From assembly GCF_024519455.1 (NCBI RefSeq), contig NZ_JALJRY010000005.1:357406-421405 (forward strand): a stretch of 64,000 nt of DNA. Direction: 5' to 3'. Origin of the DNA: Streptomyces sp. STR69 (GTDB lineage: Bacteria > Actinomycetota > Actinomycetes > Streptomycetales > Streptomycetaceae). Below the pieces are notes generated by a model that saw only the letters and a list, made by a program, of their open reading frames with translations, was not told where the DNA came from and did no database searches. This document shows, piece by piece, positions 25,631 to 33,712 of this stretch (positions are counted from its first letter, which is position 1; every line of letters starts with the position of its first letter). Both the position numbers and the translations under genes were made by a program.

Positions 25631-26917
25631 CTACGACTCCTTCGCGTCCTTGGAGAACAGCGTGCTGCCCCACCAGTCGTCCTTGTCCCGGACGCCCGGC
25701 GGGACGGCGAAGACCGCCGAACCCACGTGCTGGATGTACTCGTTGAGCGCGTCGGTCGCCGACAGCCTGCGCTGCAGCGGGATGAATCCCTTGCGGACGT
25801 CGCGCTGGTAGGCCAGGAAGAACAGGCCCGCGTCGAGGCGGCCGAGGCCGTCGGTGCCGTCGGTGAAGGAGTAGCCCCGGCGCAGGATGGTGACCCCGCC
25901 GTTGGAGTCGGGGTGCGCGAGCCGGACGTGCGCGTCGGGCTTCATCGCCTTCAGGAACGGTACGTCGTGCTCCTTGGCCTTGCCGACCGGCGCGCCCTCG
26001 CCCTTGTCGCGGCCGAAGACGTCCTCCTGCTCCTGGAGCGAGGTCCGGTCCCAGGTCTCGATGTTCATCCGGATGCGCCGGGCGACGAGATACGAACCCC
26101 CGGTCATCCAGGCCGAGTTCTTGCCTACGTCCCCTTCGTCGACCCACACGAACTTCTTCAGCCGGTCCGTCTCGGTGCCCGCGATGTTGCGGGTGCCGTC
26201 CTTGAACCCCATGAGATTCCGGGGGGTCTGGGCACCGGGGGTCGTGGACGACGTCTTCCCGAAGCCGAGTTGGGACCAGCGGACGGCGACCTTGCCGAAG
26301 CCGATCCGGGCCAGGTTGCGGATCGCGTGTACGGCGACCTGCGGGTCGTCCGCGCACGCCTGTACGCAGAGGTCGCCGCCGGTACGGGACTTGTCGAAGT
26401 TGTCGCCGGGGAACTGCGGAAGGTCGACGAGAGCCTCGGGACGGCTGTCCTTGAGCCCGAACTTCTCGAAGAACGACGGCCCGAAGCCGATGGTGAGGGT
26501 CAGTCGCGAGGGTTTCAGGCCCAGCGCCTCACCGGTGTCGTCCGGCGGCGCCTCGGCGAGCCCGCCGTAGGCCCCGTCGCCGACCGCGTGCCCGCCGGTC
26601 ATCCGGCGGGCGGCGGCCGTCCAGTCCTTCAGCATCTGCACGAACTCGGCGCGGTCGTCGGTCTTCACGTCGAACGCCGCGAAGTGCAGCCGGTCCTGCA
26701 CGGGCGTGGCGATGCCCGCCTGGTTGGCGCCGTGGAAGGCGACCGCGGCACCCGTCTCGGCTGCCGTCGGGTCGACGTCGTCGCCGACACGGCTCATCGC
26801 CACCGCGCCACCGGCCGCGACGGCACCGAGCGCGAGCCCGGCACCGCCCCAGCCGATGAGCGAACGGCGGGAGGGGCTCTCGGATTTCAGGGTCTCGGAT
26901 TTCGGGGTCTCGGCCAT
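25631..26917 (-). CDS. efeB: Dyp-type peroxidase / deferrochelatase EfeB
   Basis: 428-residue heme-containing Dyp peroxidase. A Tat signal (SRRSLIGWGGAGLALG) exports the folded protein with its cofactor. The ferredoxin-like domains contain GFKDGTRNIAG, the GxxDG motif with the distal catalytic Asp, and the proximal heme His lies in the following domain. EfeB proteins oxidise Fe(II) or release iron from heme without opening the tetrapyrrole; the latter role is debated. It is located between efeO and efeU, 9 nt from the former, in a single transcription unit. Confidence 0.95.
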   Translation of the reverse strand: MAETPKSETLKSESPSRRSLIGWGGAGLALGAVAAGGAVAMSRVGDDVDPTAAETGAAVAFHGANQAGIATPVQDRLHFAAFDVKTDDRAEFVQMLKDWTAAARRMTGGHAVGDGAYGGLAEAPPDDTGEALGLKPSRLTLTIGFGPSFFEKFGLKDSRPEALVDLPQFPGDNFDKSRTGGDLCVQACADDPQVAVHAIRNLARIGFGKVAVRWSQLGFGKTSSTTPGAQTPRNLMGFKDGTRNIAGTETDRLKKFVWVDEGDVGKNSAWMTGGSYLVARRIRMNIETWDRTSLQEQEDVFGRDKGEGAPVGKAKEHDVPFLKAMKPDAHVRLAHPDSNGGVTILRRGYSFTDGTDGLGRLDAGLFFLAYQRDVRKGFIPLQRRLSATDALNEYIQHVGSAVFAVPPGVRDKDDWWGSTLFSKDAKES

Positions 26918-26926
26918 GGTGATCCC

Positions 26927-28063
26927 CTACTTCACAACTGCGGCGGCGAGCTTCGACAGCGGCTCCGCGAGGGCGTTGACCCCGTCCGACAGCTCCTTGC
27001 GCTGGTCTGCGGTGACCTTGTCGTACGACACGAAGCCGTCCGAGGTCGACGTGGAGCGGTACTTGTCGAGCAGCGTGTCGATCGCGGCGAACTGCTTGTC
27101 CAGCTCGGCGGTCAGCGCCGCGTCGTTCTTCTGCGCGACCGGCTTCAGGAGTTCGTACGCCTTCTTGGCACCGTCGACGTTGGCCTTGAAGTCGCTCAGG
27201 TCGGTGTGCGAGTAACGGTCCTCCTCGCCGGTGACCTTGCCGGTGGCGACCTCGTCGAGGAGTTCCTTGGCGCCGTTGGCCATGGAGGTCGGGGTGATCT
27301 CGGCCTTGCCGACCCGCTTCTGCCAGTCCTTCAGATCGGTGAGCAGCTCATCGGCGAGGGCCTTCTGCTCGGCGCCGATCTTCTTGTCCTGCCACAGGGC
27401 CTTCTCCAGCGCGTGCCAGCCGGTCCACTTCTGGCCCTTCTCCAGGCCGTCGGCGCGGGTGTCGGTCTTGGGGTCGATGTCCCCGAACGACTCGGCGATC
27501 GGCTCGGTGCTCTCCCAGCCGACGCGGGAGGGGGCGTAGGCGTTCTTGGCGGCGGTGAGGTCGCCCGCCTTGATGGCGTTGACGAACGTCTCCACCTTCG
27601 GGATCGTCGCGTCGGCCTCGTTCTGCGCGTACTCGCGGTAGGCGGCGACGGCCGCGTCCAGCTTCGGGTCGCGCTTGGCGACCGAGCCACCGGTGACGGT
27701 CAGCTGCTGCCGCACCCCGTGGCCCTTCATCCCCGGACGGCAGGCGATCTCGTACGACCCCGCCTTCACCTCGGCGGTGAGCGTGTACTTGGTGCCCGGC
27801 CCGATGTTCTCCTTCTCGGAGACGATCCGGTCGTCCGGGAAGAGGATCTCGACCTCGGTCGCCTTCGAGCCGGTGTTCTCGATCTTCAGCGTGACATGGC
27901 CGGCCGGTATCGACTTGGTCGAGGTCGTGCACTTGGAGTCGGCCGCGGTCACCTGGATCGCGTCGCCGCCCTTGGCGTCGCTCTTCGCGGTGCACGCCGT
28001 GACGGCGGTCAGTGCGGTCGCGGCGGCGACAGCGGTGACGACGGGAAGTCGGACGGCACGCAT
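26927..28063 (-). CDS. efeO: Iron uptake lipoprotein EfeO (cupredoxin-M75)
   Basis: 378-residue lipoprotein with lipobox LTAVTAC (Cys24). Residues about 40-125 form a cupredoxin-like EfeO domain (HVTLKIENTGSKATEVEILFP, then GSYEIACRPGMKGHG). The C-terminal imelysin/M75 helical domain has the HxxE motif in GWHALEKALW that binds metal. It is proposed to capture ferrous or ferric iron and pass it to EfeU. It is the first gene of the operon; the ATG at 28063 lies about 55 nt from the iron box, so expression is probably derepressed under iron starvation. Confidence 0.95.
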   Translation of the reverse strand: MRAVRLPVVTAVAAATALTAVTACTAKSDAKGGDAIQVTAADSKCTTSTKSIPAGHVTLKIENTGSKATEVEILFPDDRIVSEKENIGPGTKYTLTAEVKAGSYEIACRPGMKGHGVRQQLTVTGGSVAKRDPKLDAAVAAYREYAQNEADATIPKVETFVNAIKAGDLTAAKNAYAPSRVGWESTEPIAESFGDIDPKTDTRADGLEKGQKWTGWHALEKALWQDKKIGAEQKALADELLTDLKDWQKRVGKAEITPTSMANGAKELLDEVATGKVTGEEDRYSHTDLSDFKANVDGAKKAYELLKPVAQKNDAALTAELDKQFAAIDTLLDKYRSTSTSDGFVSYDKVTADQRKELSDGVNALAEPLSKLAAAVVK

Positions 28064-28116
28064 GCAGGCTCCAAGCGAGAGGGTGCGGTGAGGCAGTGTG
28101 GTGAGGCTGCCCTAAC

Positions 28117-28135
28117 TTACCTGAGGCTTACCTCA
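28117..28135. promoter_or_regulatory. Iron box upstream of efeO
   Basis: Read on the minus strand, TGAGGTAAGCCTCAGGTAA matches the IdeR/DmdR consensus TWAGGTWAGSCTWACCTWA at 15 of 19 positions, with a further TTAGG partial site adjoining at about 28111-28115. It sits about 55-75 nt upstream of the efeO start, in the promoter. DmdR1 would repress efeOBU in iron-replete cells. Confidence 0.75.
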
Positions 28136-28237
28136 CTCATACCCGCCCGGGTGGGTATTCACTGCCCACAGAAAAATCACAGACACGGCTTGATCTCGCC
28201 GGCGGAAAACGCACACCAAGGGACAGTCAAGGGAAGG

Positions 28238-28470
28238 TCAAGCGGAGCGGCGCGGAGCCGCGACGGTCGCCCCCGTGCGCGGATGGGGAAACACCTCAAC
28301 TGCCTGGTCGTAGACGTCCGAAAGCAACGCCTCGGTGAAAACGTCCCCCGGCGGACTGTCGGCGGCGACACGACCGGCGCGCAGAATCGCGACCCGGTGC
28401 GCATAGGCGGCGGCCGGCGCCAGATCGTGCAGCACCACGACCACCGCGTCCCCCGAGTGCGTGGTGTTCG
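28238..28470 (-). pseudogene. 3' remnant of a heme ABC transporter ATPase (HmuV-like)
   Basis: About 75 codons read on the minus strand as the C-terminal end of an HmuV-type ATPase: GDAVVVVLHDLAPAAAYAHR (H-loop and following helix), then ILRAGRVAADSPP, and VYDQAVEVFPHPRTG, ending in a stop at 28238. No Walker A, Q-loop, signature or Walker B is present upstream; the frame continues as unrelated sequence and overlaps the start of the + strand gene at 28520. The rest of hmuTUV is absent from the window. This is the scar of a deletion. Confidence 0.8.
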
Positions 28471-28519
28471 CCCTGCGCAGGCGGCGTACGGAGGTCACCG
28501 AGGCGTAAGACTGTGCTCC

Positions 28520-29410
28520 ATGGACATCAGGGGGCGCAGAGAGACGCTGTCGGAGGACGGACTGGTGCTGACCGTGACCGGTCGGCCCGGCCCGTCCCCG
28601 CTGCGTTTCGAGACGGCGGACGGCGGACGCAGACTGCTGCGCCAGGGCGAACGGCCGCTGTTCCTGGGCTGGTTGGACGGCGACGGTTGCTGCCACGACC
28701 TCGCCCTGCACCGCTACGACGGATACCGCTCACCCCTGCCGCCGCTGCGTGCCGCGCAACAGCGCTCGGACCTCAACTGGGTCCACCAGTACGCCCGTTG
28801 GCTGGAGGAGTCACCGGAAAGCCCCCTGCACGACGGCCGTTGGGCCTTGACCCGGCGCGACCACTTCGCCCCCGGCATCTGGACGACGGACTTCATGGGG
28901 GAGTGGCCGAACGGCACCCTGGAGCTGCACTGCGGCGGTGGCTGGCACGGCATCCTGCCCCTGCGCCGGCTCTCCCCGCCCGACGCCCCACGCGTGAAGG
29001 CGTACCGCAAGCACGCCCGCGAGGGCACCCTCGCACCCGTGCTCCTGTGGTGGGTGACCTTCCTCGACGGCTGGCTGATCCTCGACGGCCACGACCGCGC
29101 CGTGGCCGCGCTCGCGGAAGGCGCGCAGCCGTCGTGCGTGGAGCTGCGCCGCGTACCGGACGAGCCGGACTGGCGCCGCACCGCCGACGAGATCACCGAG
29201 GCGCACGAACAGCGCTTGGAACGACTGGCAGCGCGCCCCGCCCACCCGGGCCTCGCCCACCAACGGGCCACGCTGGACAGGGCGTTCGGCGACACCCTGT
29301 CCTCGCTGCCCTACGACAACGCACCCACCCCCACATGGCCCCTCCCCGGCGGCGCCCCGGCCTGGGATGACCTCGCCGCCCGCGCGATGTTTGAATGCCC
29401 CCGTGACTGA
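28520..29410 (+). CDS. Conserved hypothetical protein
   Basis: 296 residues, not recognised as any characterised family. The sequence looks genuinely coding, with strong third-position GC and a Trp-rich core: WLDGDGCCHDLALHR, then WVHQYARWLEESPESPL, GIWTTDFMGEWPNGTLELHCGG and WWVTFLDGWLILDGHDRA. The last, with DGHDR, resembles a ParB/sulfiredoxin-like nuclease pocket in which a domain remembers an address (LILDGHDRAVAAL), but the match is loose. No signal peptide or TM. It probably starts at the ATG at 28520 directly beside the deletion scar of hmuV and overlaps the PhzF-like gene by 8 nt. Confidence 0.7.
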   Translation: MDIRGRRETLSEDGLVLTVTGRPGPSPLRFETADGGRRLLRQGERPLFLGWLDGDGCCHDLALHRYDGYRSPLPPLRAAQQRSDLNWVHQYARWLEESPESPLHDGRWALTRRDHFAPGIWTTDFMGEWPNGTLELHCGGGWHGILPLRRLSPPDAPRVKAYRKHAREGTLAPVLLWWVTFLDGWLILDGHDRAVAALAEGAQPSCVELRRVPDEPDWRRTADEITEAHEQRLERLAARPAHPGLAHQRATLDRAFGDTLSSLPYDNAPTPTWPLPGGAPAWDDLAARAMFECPRD

Positions 29411-30047
29411 CTACGACGTGCTGCGTGTCTTCTGCGGCCCCAGCGGCGGATACGGCAACGAACTCGGCGTCGTCCGCGAGGGCTCCGTCATGCCGGACCC
29501 GGACGAGCGACAGGTGTTCGCCGGGAAACTCGGCTTCAGCGAGACCGTGTTCGTCGACGACCCCGAGCGCGGAGTCATCGACATCTACACCCCGACCACG
29601 CGCCTGCCCTTCGCAGGACACCCCTGCGTCGGCACGGCCTGGCTCCTGGACATACCCGAACTGGTCACCCCGGCGGGCATCGTGGGCGCCCGCCTCGACG
29701 GCGAGTTCAGCTGGATCGAGGCCCTCCCGGAGTGGGCCCCGCCGCGCACCCTGCGCCAGTACGCCACCGCCACCGAGGTCGACGCCCTGCCCGTGCCCCC
29801 GCCCGGCGAGTGGATCTACGCCTGGGCCTGGGAGGACGAGGCGGCGGGCCGTATCCGCGCCCGTGCCTTCCCCGGCCGCGACGACGGCATCCACGAGGAC
29901 GAGGCCACCGGAGCGGCAGCACTGCTCCTGACCGACCAGCTGGGCCGCGCCCTCAACATCACTCAGGGCGCGGGGTCCCAGATACTTACGGCGCCGCAGC
30001 CCGGGGGGTGGGTGGAGGTCGGGGGGCGGGTGTTCCTGGAGCGCTGA
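29403..30047 (+). CDS. PhzF family epimerase/isomerase-like protein
   Basis: 214-residue protein of the PhzF/diaminopimelate epimerase fold. Diagnostic motifs are FCGPSGGYGNELGVV (substrate loop), the catalytic glutamate in LGFSETVFV, RLPFAGHPCVGTAWLL and, near the C-terminus, DEATGAAALLL. It is about 60-70 residues shorter than typical PhzF proteins, mainly in the second lobe. PhzF relatives catalyse proton shifts on small cyclic acids; here no phenazine genes are present, so the substrate is unknown. The GTG at 29403 overlaps the preceding stop by 8 nt, indicating coupling with the hypothetical gene. Confidence 0.85.
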   Translation: MTDYDVLRVFCGPSGGYGNELGVVREGSVMPDPDERQVFAGKLGFSETVFVDDPERGVIDIYTPTTRLPFAGHPCVGTAWLLDIPELVTPAGIVGARLDGEFSWIEALPEWAPPRTLRQYATATEVDALPVPPPGEWIYAWAWEDEAAGRIRARAFPGRDDGIHEDEATGAAALLLTDQLGRALNITQGAGSQILTAPQPGGWVEVGGRVFLER

Positions 30048-30065
30048 ACGCCTTTGGGAACAGGG

Positions 30066-30269
30066 TTACTTGACCTGCGCGACGAAGGCACTCCAGGCAG
30101 TGCGGCCGAAGGGTATGACCGGGCCGGCGGGGATTTTGCTGTCGCGGACGGGGGCGAGGGCGGGGATGTCAGGGGCGAGTTCGAGGCACTCGTTGTTGCC
30201 ACCGCTGTAGCTACTGCACCGCCACCTCGCGCCCGACAGGTCCGGCGTGTTGTGGCGTGCGGTGTTCAT
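30066..30269 (-). CDS. DUF397 protein, partner of the XRE regulator
   Basis: 67-residue DUF397 protein. The family pattern is present: WRCSSYSGGNNECLELAP near the start, VRDSKIP in the middle and FGRTAWSAFVAQVK at the end. DUF397 genes nearly always follow an XRE/DUF5753 regulator in Streptomyces, as in the whiJ-like and bldB-associated families where the small protein modulates the DNA-binding one. Here its ATG overlaps the regulator stop by four nt (ATGA), so the two are made together. Confidence 0.93.
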   Translation of the reverse strand: MNTARHNTPDLSGARWRCSSYSGGNNECLELAPDIPALAPVRDSKIPAGPVIPFGRTAWSAFVAQVK

Positions 30270-31150
30270 GCCCTGTGCTCCTTGGCCCTGTGTCGGATGA
30301 CGGCGAGGGATTCCACGGGAGAGAGCGCGGACGTGCGCGCGGCGTCGAACAGCTCCTGGTAACGGGCGACTTCAGTCTCCCGTTCGAACCACATGGAGCC
30401 GGTCGGGTTGTCCGCCAGCACTACGTCCAGTGCTGCCTCCTCGGGGAAACCCAAGACTACGTACGGCCCGAACATACTCGCATGGGCGCCGTGGGAGAAC
30501 GGCAGCACCTGGATGGTCACATTCGACTGCTCCGAGGCGGCCAGCAACTGCGCCAGCTGCCCTTTCATCACATCCGGCCCGCCGACCTGTTGGAGGAGTA
30601 CGGCCTCCGACAGGACTGCCCAGAGGTGGAGCGGGGAGTTCCCGGTGAGGCGTTCCTGACGGGCGAGACGTACCTGGACGAACTTCTCGATCTCGTCCGC
30701 CGTCTGCCATTGCCGCGAGGCGACGGTGACGGCGCGGGTGTATTCCGGAGTCTGGAGCAGGCCGGGGACCAGCTGCGCCTGAAACGTATGGATCGTCCCG
30801 GCCATGGCCTCCAGGGCGATGTAGTCGCGGTAGGTGTCCGCGAGCACTGATCCGTACTCGTTCCACCACCCTTGCCTGCGACGGCGGTTGGCCTTCCGGG
30901 CCAACTCTGAGAGCCGACGGCGCAGCTCGGTGTCCGTCGCTCCGTAGGCGTGCAGCATCGCGGTCAGGTCCGGGAGCCGGACGGCGACCCGGCCGTTTTC
31001 GATCCGGCTGATCTTGCCCTTGGTGCAGTCCAGTGCTTCGGCCGCCTGGGCGGTGGTCAGCTCCGCCGCTTCCCGCAACCTGCGCAATTCGTCGCCGAGT
31101 TGGCGGCCGAGGACGGTCGAAGGGTTGGGGGTGGTGCTTTTCGCAAGCAT
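30266..31150 (-). CDS. XRE-family regulator with DUF5753 domain
   Basis: 294-residue helix-turn-helix regulator. The HTH occupies about residues 18-72 (LRRLREAAELTTAQAAEAL, then CTKGKISRIENGRVAV). The C-terminal two thirds is DUF5753, with YIALEAMAGTIHTFQAQLVPGLLQT, a diagnostic segment, and FEREtEVARYQELFD near the end. Such regulators act with the downstream DUF397 protein in development or antibiotic control. Divergent from the frameshifted ATP-binding gene; possible operators lie at 31216-31256. The last bases before the ATG carry the same half-site GGTGTTGCC seen at 785. Confidence 0.92.
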   Translation of the reverse strand: MLAKSTTPNPSTVLGRQLGDELRRLREAAELTTAQAAEALDCTKGKISRIENGRVAVRLPDLTAMLHAYGATDTELRRRLSELARKANRRRRQGWWNEYGSVLADTYRDYIALEAMAGTIHTFQAQLVPGLLQTPEYTRAVTVASRQWQTADEIEKFVQVRLARQERLTGNSPLHLWAVLSEAVLLQQVGGPDVMKGQLAQLLAASEQSNVTIQVLPFSHGAHASMFGPYVVLGFPEEAALDVVLADNPTGSMWFERETEVARYQELFDAARTSALSPVESLAVIRHRAKEHRA

Positions 31151-31205
31151 GGCAACACCTTCTAGCAGGACGGCAGATGCGATGGCGGTGGCTTAACTCG
31201 AAGGA

Positions 31206-31963
31206 GTGAATATCGGCATCATCCTAGTCGGCAACGTTGCAGGATCGCATCATCCTTGGGCATTCTGCCGATGTCCGCGACTCCAACCGGAGCCGCGCTG
31301 CGGGGAGTTCGCCACAGTCGCCGAGTCCCGAGGAGGCCACCGCACGGCTGCACCGAACGAAGTCACCTTCCGGCTGCCCCGTTGCCATCGCAGCGTGCCC
31401 AGAGCGAGGGCCGCGCTGCTCGCGGTGCTCGGTGACGGGGTGTTGATCAAGAGGTCCTGAGCAACGCCGAGTTGGTGCTCTCGGAACTCGTGACCAACGC
31501 GCTGCGCGTACCCGCGCCGAGCGATCGCCAGGTAGGCGTACGGATCGCACGCACGGTGGACGAAGGGATGCTACGGCTGGAAGTCAGCGACGCGGGAGCC
31601 GGGACGCCCGAGTTACGTGAGCCCGGAGACGAGGAAACGGGTGGGCGCGGGCTGCTCCTGGTCGAGGTGCTCGCCCACCGCTGGGGCGTGGAGAAACGTA
31701 CGGGCGGGATCGGCAAAACGGTGTTCGCGGAGCTGAAGGCACCGGACATCGTGGCCGAGCCCGTCGAGGTGGAGGTTGCGGCGGTCCTGGTCCGGACCGG
31801 GCAGTGCGTGCGGGTATGGGGTGCCTGGCATGCGGTCCTCGATGTCCATACCGAGCAGCATGAATCGCATGAATCCACGGTCGTACTGAGGCTGGACGAG
31901 GGGCCGGCACTGCGCGTACATGCGACCGAGCCGCTGGCCGTACGGCGAAGGGAGGACGGATAG
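31206..31963 (+). pseudogene. RsbW-like ATP-binding regulator interrupted by a frameshift
   Basis: HATPase_c_2 anti-sigma-factor-like ATP-binding protein in two frames. The N-terminal half (VTFRLPRCHRSVPRARAALL, about 31363-31430) is in one frame that runs into a stop at 31458. The family continuation GVDQEVLSNAELVLSELVTNAL starts in another frame at about 31439, and continues through the DAGAGTPELREP and GRGLLLVEVLAHRWGV ATP-lid motifs to the stop at 31963. The switch coincides with a run of four G at 31437-31440; one more G would join the two. True disruption and sequence error cannot be separated here. The GTG at 31206 has no properly spaced SD, so the true start may be downstream. Confidence 0.75.
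31216..31256. promoter_or_regulatory. Palindrome flanked by direct repeats in the XRE divergent region
   Basis: GCAACGTTGC (31231-31240) is a perfect 10-bp palindrome. It lies between two copies of GCATCATCCT (31216-31225 and 31247-31256), spaced 31 bp. The arrangement, about 70-100 nt upstream of the XRE gene, is typical of an operator for a local regulator. Binding is inference. Confidence 0.4.
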
Positions 31964-31982
31964 TGTGGCCGCGCAACCGCTT

Positions 31983-31994
31983 CGCGTATACGCG
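31983..31994. promoter_or_regulatory. 12-bp perfect palindrome upstream of the AAA ATPase gene
   Basis: CGCGTATACGCG is self-complementary and lies 17 nt before the GTG of the ATPase gene, just before the SD GAGGAG (32001). It could be an operator or a restriction/modification target-like site. Only its position and symmetry support this. Confidence 0.35.
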
Positions 31995-32011
31995 GTGAGT
32001 GAGGAGCAGCA

Positions 32012-33121
32012 GTGATCACCCGGATCGAGATCGACGGCTTCAAGACGTTCGACGATTTCTCACTCGACGTTCCGCCGTTCCTGGTCCTGCTGGGAGCGAA
32101 CGGTTCCGGCAAGTCCAACCTGCTGGAAGCGATCGCTCTGCTCGGTCGCCTTGTCCGGGAGCCCAGCAGCCAGACGCTGGTCCGCTATGCCAGGCGGGGC
32201 GGCCCCCGTGAGCTGTTCCGACGGCGTCCGGACGGGAGTCTGGTGGACGAGATCCACATCCGCGCGAATGTTCTGGTGGAGACCTCGGAGCCCGAGCTGG
32301 CTCACGTAGGGGTCCACGCGTACATCGGCTTTCGTAATGCGCCGGACCCGTTGGACGTTGTGGTGACGATCAAAGATTCTCGTTTTGGCGATGAGGTGGA
32401 CCGCGCTCTGAAGCGAGCAACCGAAGGCTGGCGCCTGCTGGATCCCCTGCCCGATGCCATGCGCCTGCCCGCTGACGCGTACGACATCGAGGCGTTGACC
32501 GAAGACGGCCGTAACCTCGGTGCCGTACTCGGTCGTTTGTGGAAGTCGAAGGAGCGGAAGTCCGCCTTTCTGGCAGACGCGGCGGCTGTTCTGCCCGATG
32601 TGCGGAAGATCGACGTCGTACAGGACAGGGACCAGGCCCAGTGGGACGTCTGGATCCAGTACCAGTACGAGCCGTGGATGGCTCCGCGCGTCGTGTCCGG
32701 TGGGACGCTGCGGGTGCTCGCCTTGCTCGCTGCCGCACATGATCCGGCTCATCCGGGCGTGCTGATGGTCGAAGAACCCGAGAACGGCCTGCACCCGAAT
32801 CGCGTCCCCCGCCTGTTGGAGCGGTTGAAGGCACGCGTCACGGATCTCGCCGCGTACGAGGAGCCCGCCGAAGGCGTTGGTGACGCGCTCCGCCAGATCA
32901 TCGTCACCTCCCACTCCCCGGTCGTGCTGGCCTCGTTGCTGGACGAGGCATCACAGGACGTGGTGTTCATGGACACGGTCACCCGGCTGGAGAGCGGGAA
33001 GTTGCCGACCAGGTTGACGCGGGCCCGGAGGGTCGGCGTGACCGGTGAGCGCGGTACGTACGTCACGCCCATGGAAGTACGCCAGTACCTGGACCCGGTG
33101 GGATACGCGCATGGGGCTTAG
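32012..33121 (+). CDS. AAA family ATPase (OLD/RecF-like), possible defence protein
   Basis: 369-residue ABC-type (RecF/OLD-like) ATPase. Walker A is GANGSGKSN (28-36), Walker B is VLMVEEPENGLHP (about 249-261), and the H-loop-like TSHSP lies near residue 299. N-terminal ITRIEIDGFKTFDDFSL is typical of AAA_15/AAA_21 proteins. Such ATPases partner with a nuclease, commonly of TOPRIM type, in anti-phage systems. The stop overlaps the next gene by 11 nt. A GAGGAG SD precedes the GTG. The region has more A/T-ending codons than neighbouring core genes, consistent with lateral acquisition. Confidence 0.85.
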   Translation: MITRIEIDGFKTFDDFSLDVPPFLVLLGANGSGKSNLLEAIALLGRLVREPSSQTLVRYARRGGPRELFRRRPDGSLVDEIHIRANVLVETSEPELAHVGVHAYIGFRNAPDPLDVVVTIKDSRFGDEVDRALKRATEGWRLLDPLPDAMRLPADAYDIEALTEDGRNLGAVLGRLWKSKERKSAFLADAAAVLPDVRKIDVVQDRDQAQWDVWIQYQYEPWMAPRVVSGGTLRVLALLAAAHDPAHPGVLMVEEPENGLHPNRVPRLLERLKARVTDLAAYEEPAEGVGDALRQIIVTSHSPVVLASLLDEASQDVVFMDTVTRLESGKLPTRLTRARRVGVTGERGTYVTPMEVRQYLDPVGYAHGA

Positions 33122-33704
33122 GTACTTGAGCATCGCGCTGCTCACCGAGGGGCTCAGCGACCAGTGGTTCCTGCTGCCGCTCATCGACCGCCAAGTGGCG
33201 GCGCTGGAGCCGCAGTCCGCTCCCGGATTCGATTTCGGAGGCACGGCACCGGGAAGTCGCTTCACGGTTGCGCCGCGCGACGAGGTGGTCAAGGAGGTCG
33301 CCTTGCTCCTGGAACACATGGACATCGTGCTGATCCATCATGATCACAACGAGCGGAGCAAGGTCGAATCCGTCCGGGCGAGGCTCGGCAGTGCGGCGGA
33401 CCGGCTCGTCGGGATCGTCCCGGTGCGGGAGACGGAGGCCTGGATGCTGGCCGACGCCTCAGCGCTGCCCACGGCGATGGCGGAGGCGTCGGTACGCGAC
33501 CTGGTCCGGTCACCTCGCGATGTCGAGAAGGTCCCGGATCCGAAGAAGGCTCTGGCCGAGGCGTTCGGCCCACGGCACCGGCCGGAGTACGACTTCGACC
33601 GGCTGGGCCAGCACGTGTCCTTGGCGGTGTTGCAGCAGGTTCCCGCCTATGCCCGTTGGGTCAGTGACTTGCGTACGGCGATGGAGCGACTGCGCTTCTT
33701 GTGA
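33111..33704 (+). CDS. DUF4276/TOPRIM-like protein paired with the ATPase
   Basis: 197 residues, DUF4276-like with a TOPRIM-type arrangement. The motif LLTEGLSDQWFL (Glu13), the strand IVLIHHDHNE with Asp78, and VRETEAWMLADASAL (106-118), the conserved segment of DUF4276 where Glu and Trp-Leu-Ala-Asp recur, are all present. TOPRIM partners of OLD-like ATPases cleave nucleic acids when the ATPase senses infection. The ATG lies inside the ATPase gene; the proteins are coupled. No known system name is assigned. Confidence 0.78.
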   Translation: MGLRYLSIALLTEGLSDQWFLLPLIDRQVAALEPQSAPGFDFGGTAPGSRFTVAPRDEVVKEVALLLEHMDIVLIHHDHNERSKVESVRARLGSAADRLVGIVPVRETEAWMLADASALPTAMAEASVRDLVRSPRDVEKVPDPKKALAEAFGPRHRPEYDFDRLGQHVSLAVLQQVPAYARWVSDLRTAMERLRFL

Positions 33705-33712
33705 CGGCCACG

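Noticed and set aside
24509..28519. In-frame extension of the 28520 gene through the efe operon on the + strand
   Set aside because: It is antisense to four well-identified genes (lipoprotein, efeU, efeB, efeO) and its translation is Arg/Val/Gly shadow sequence; only the part from 28520 looks like a protein.
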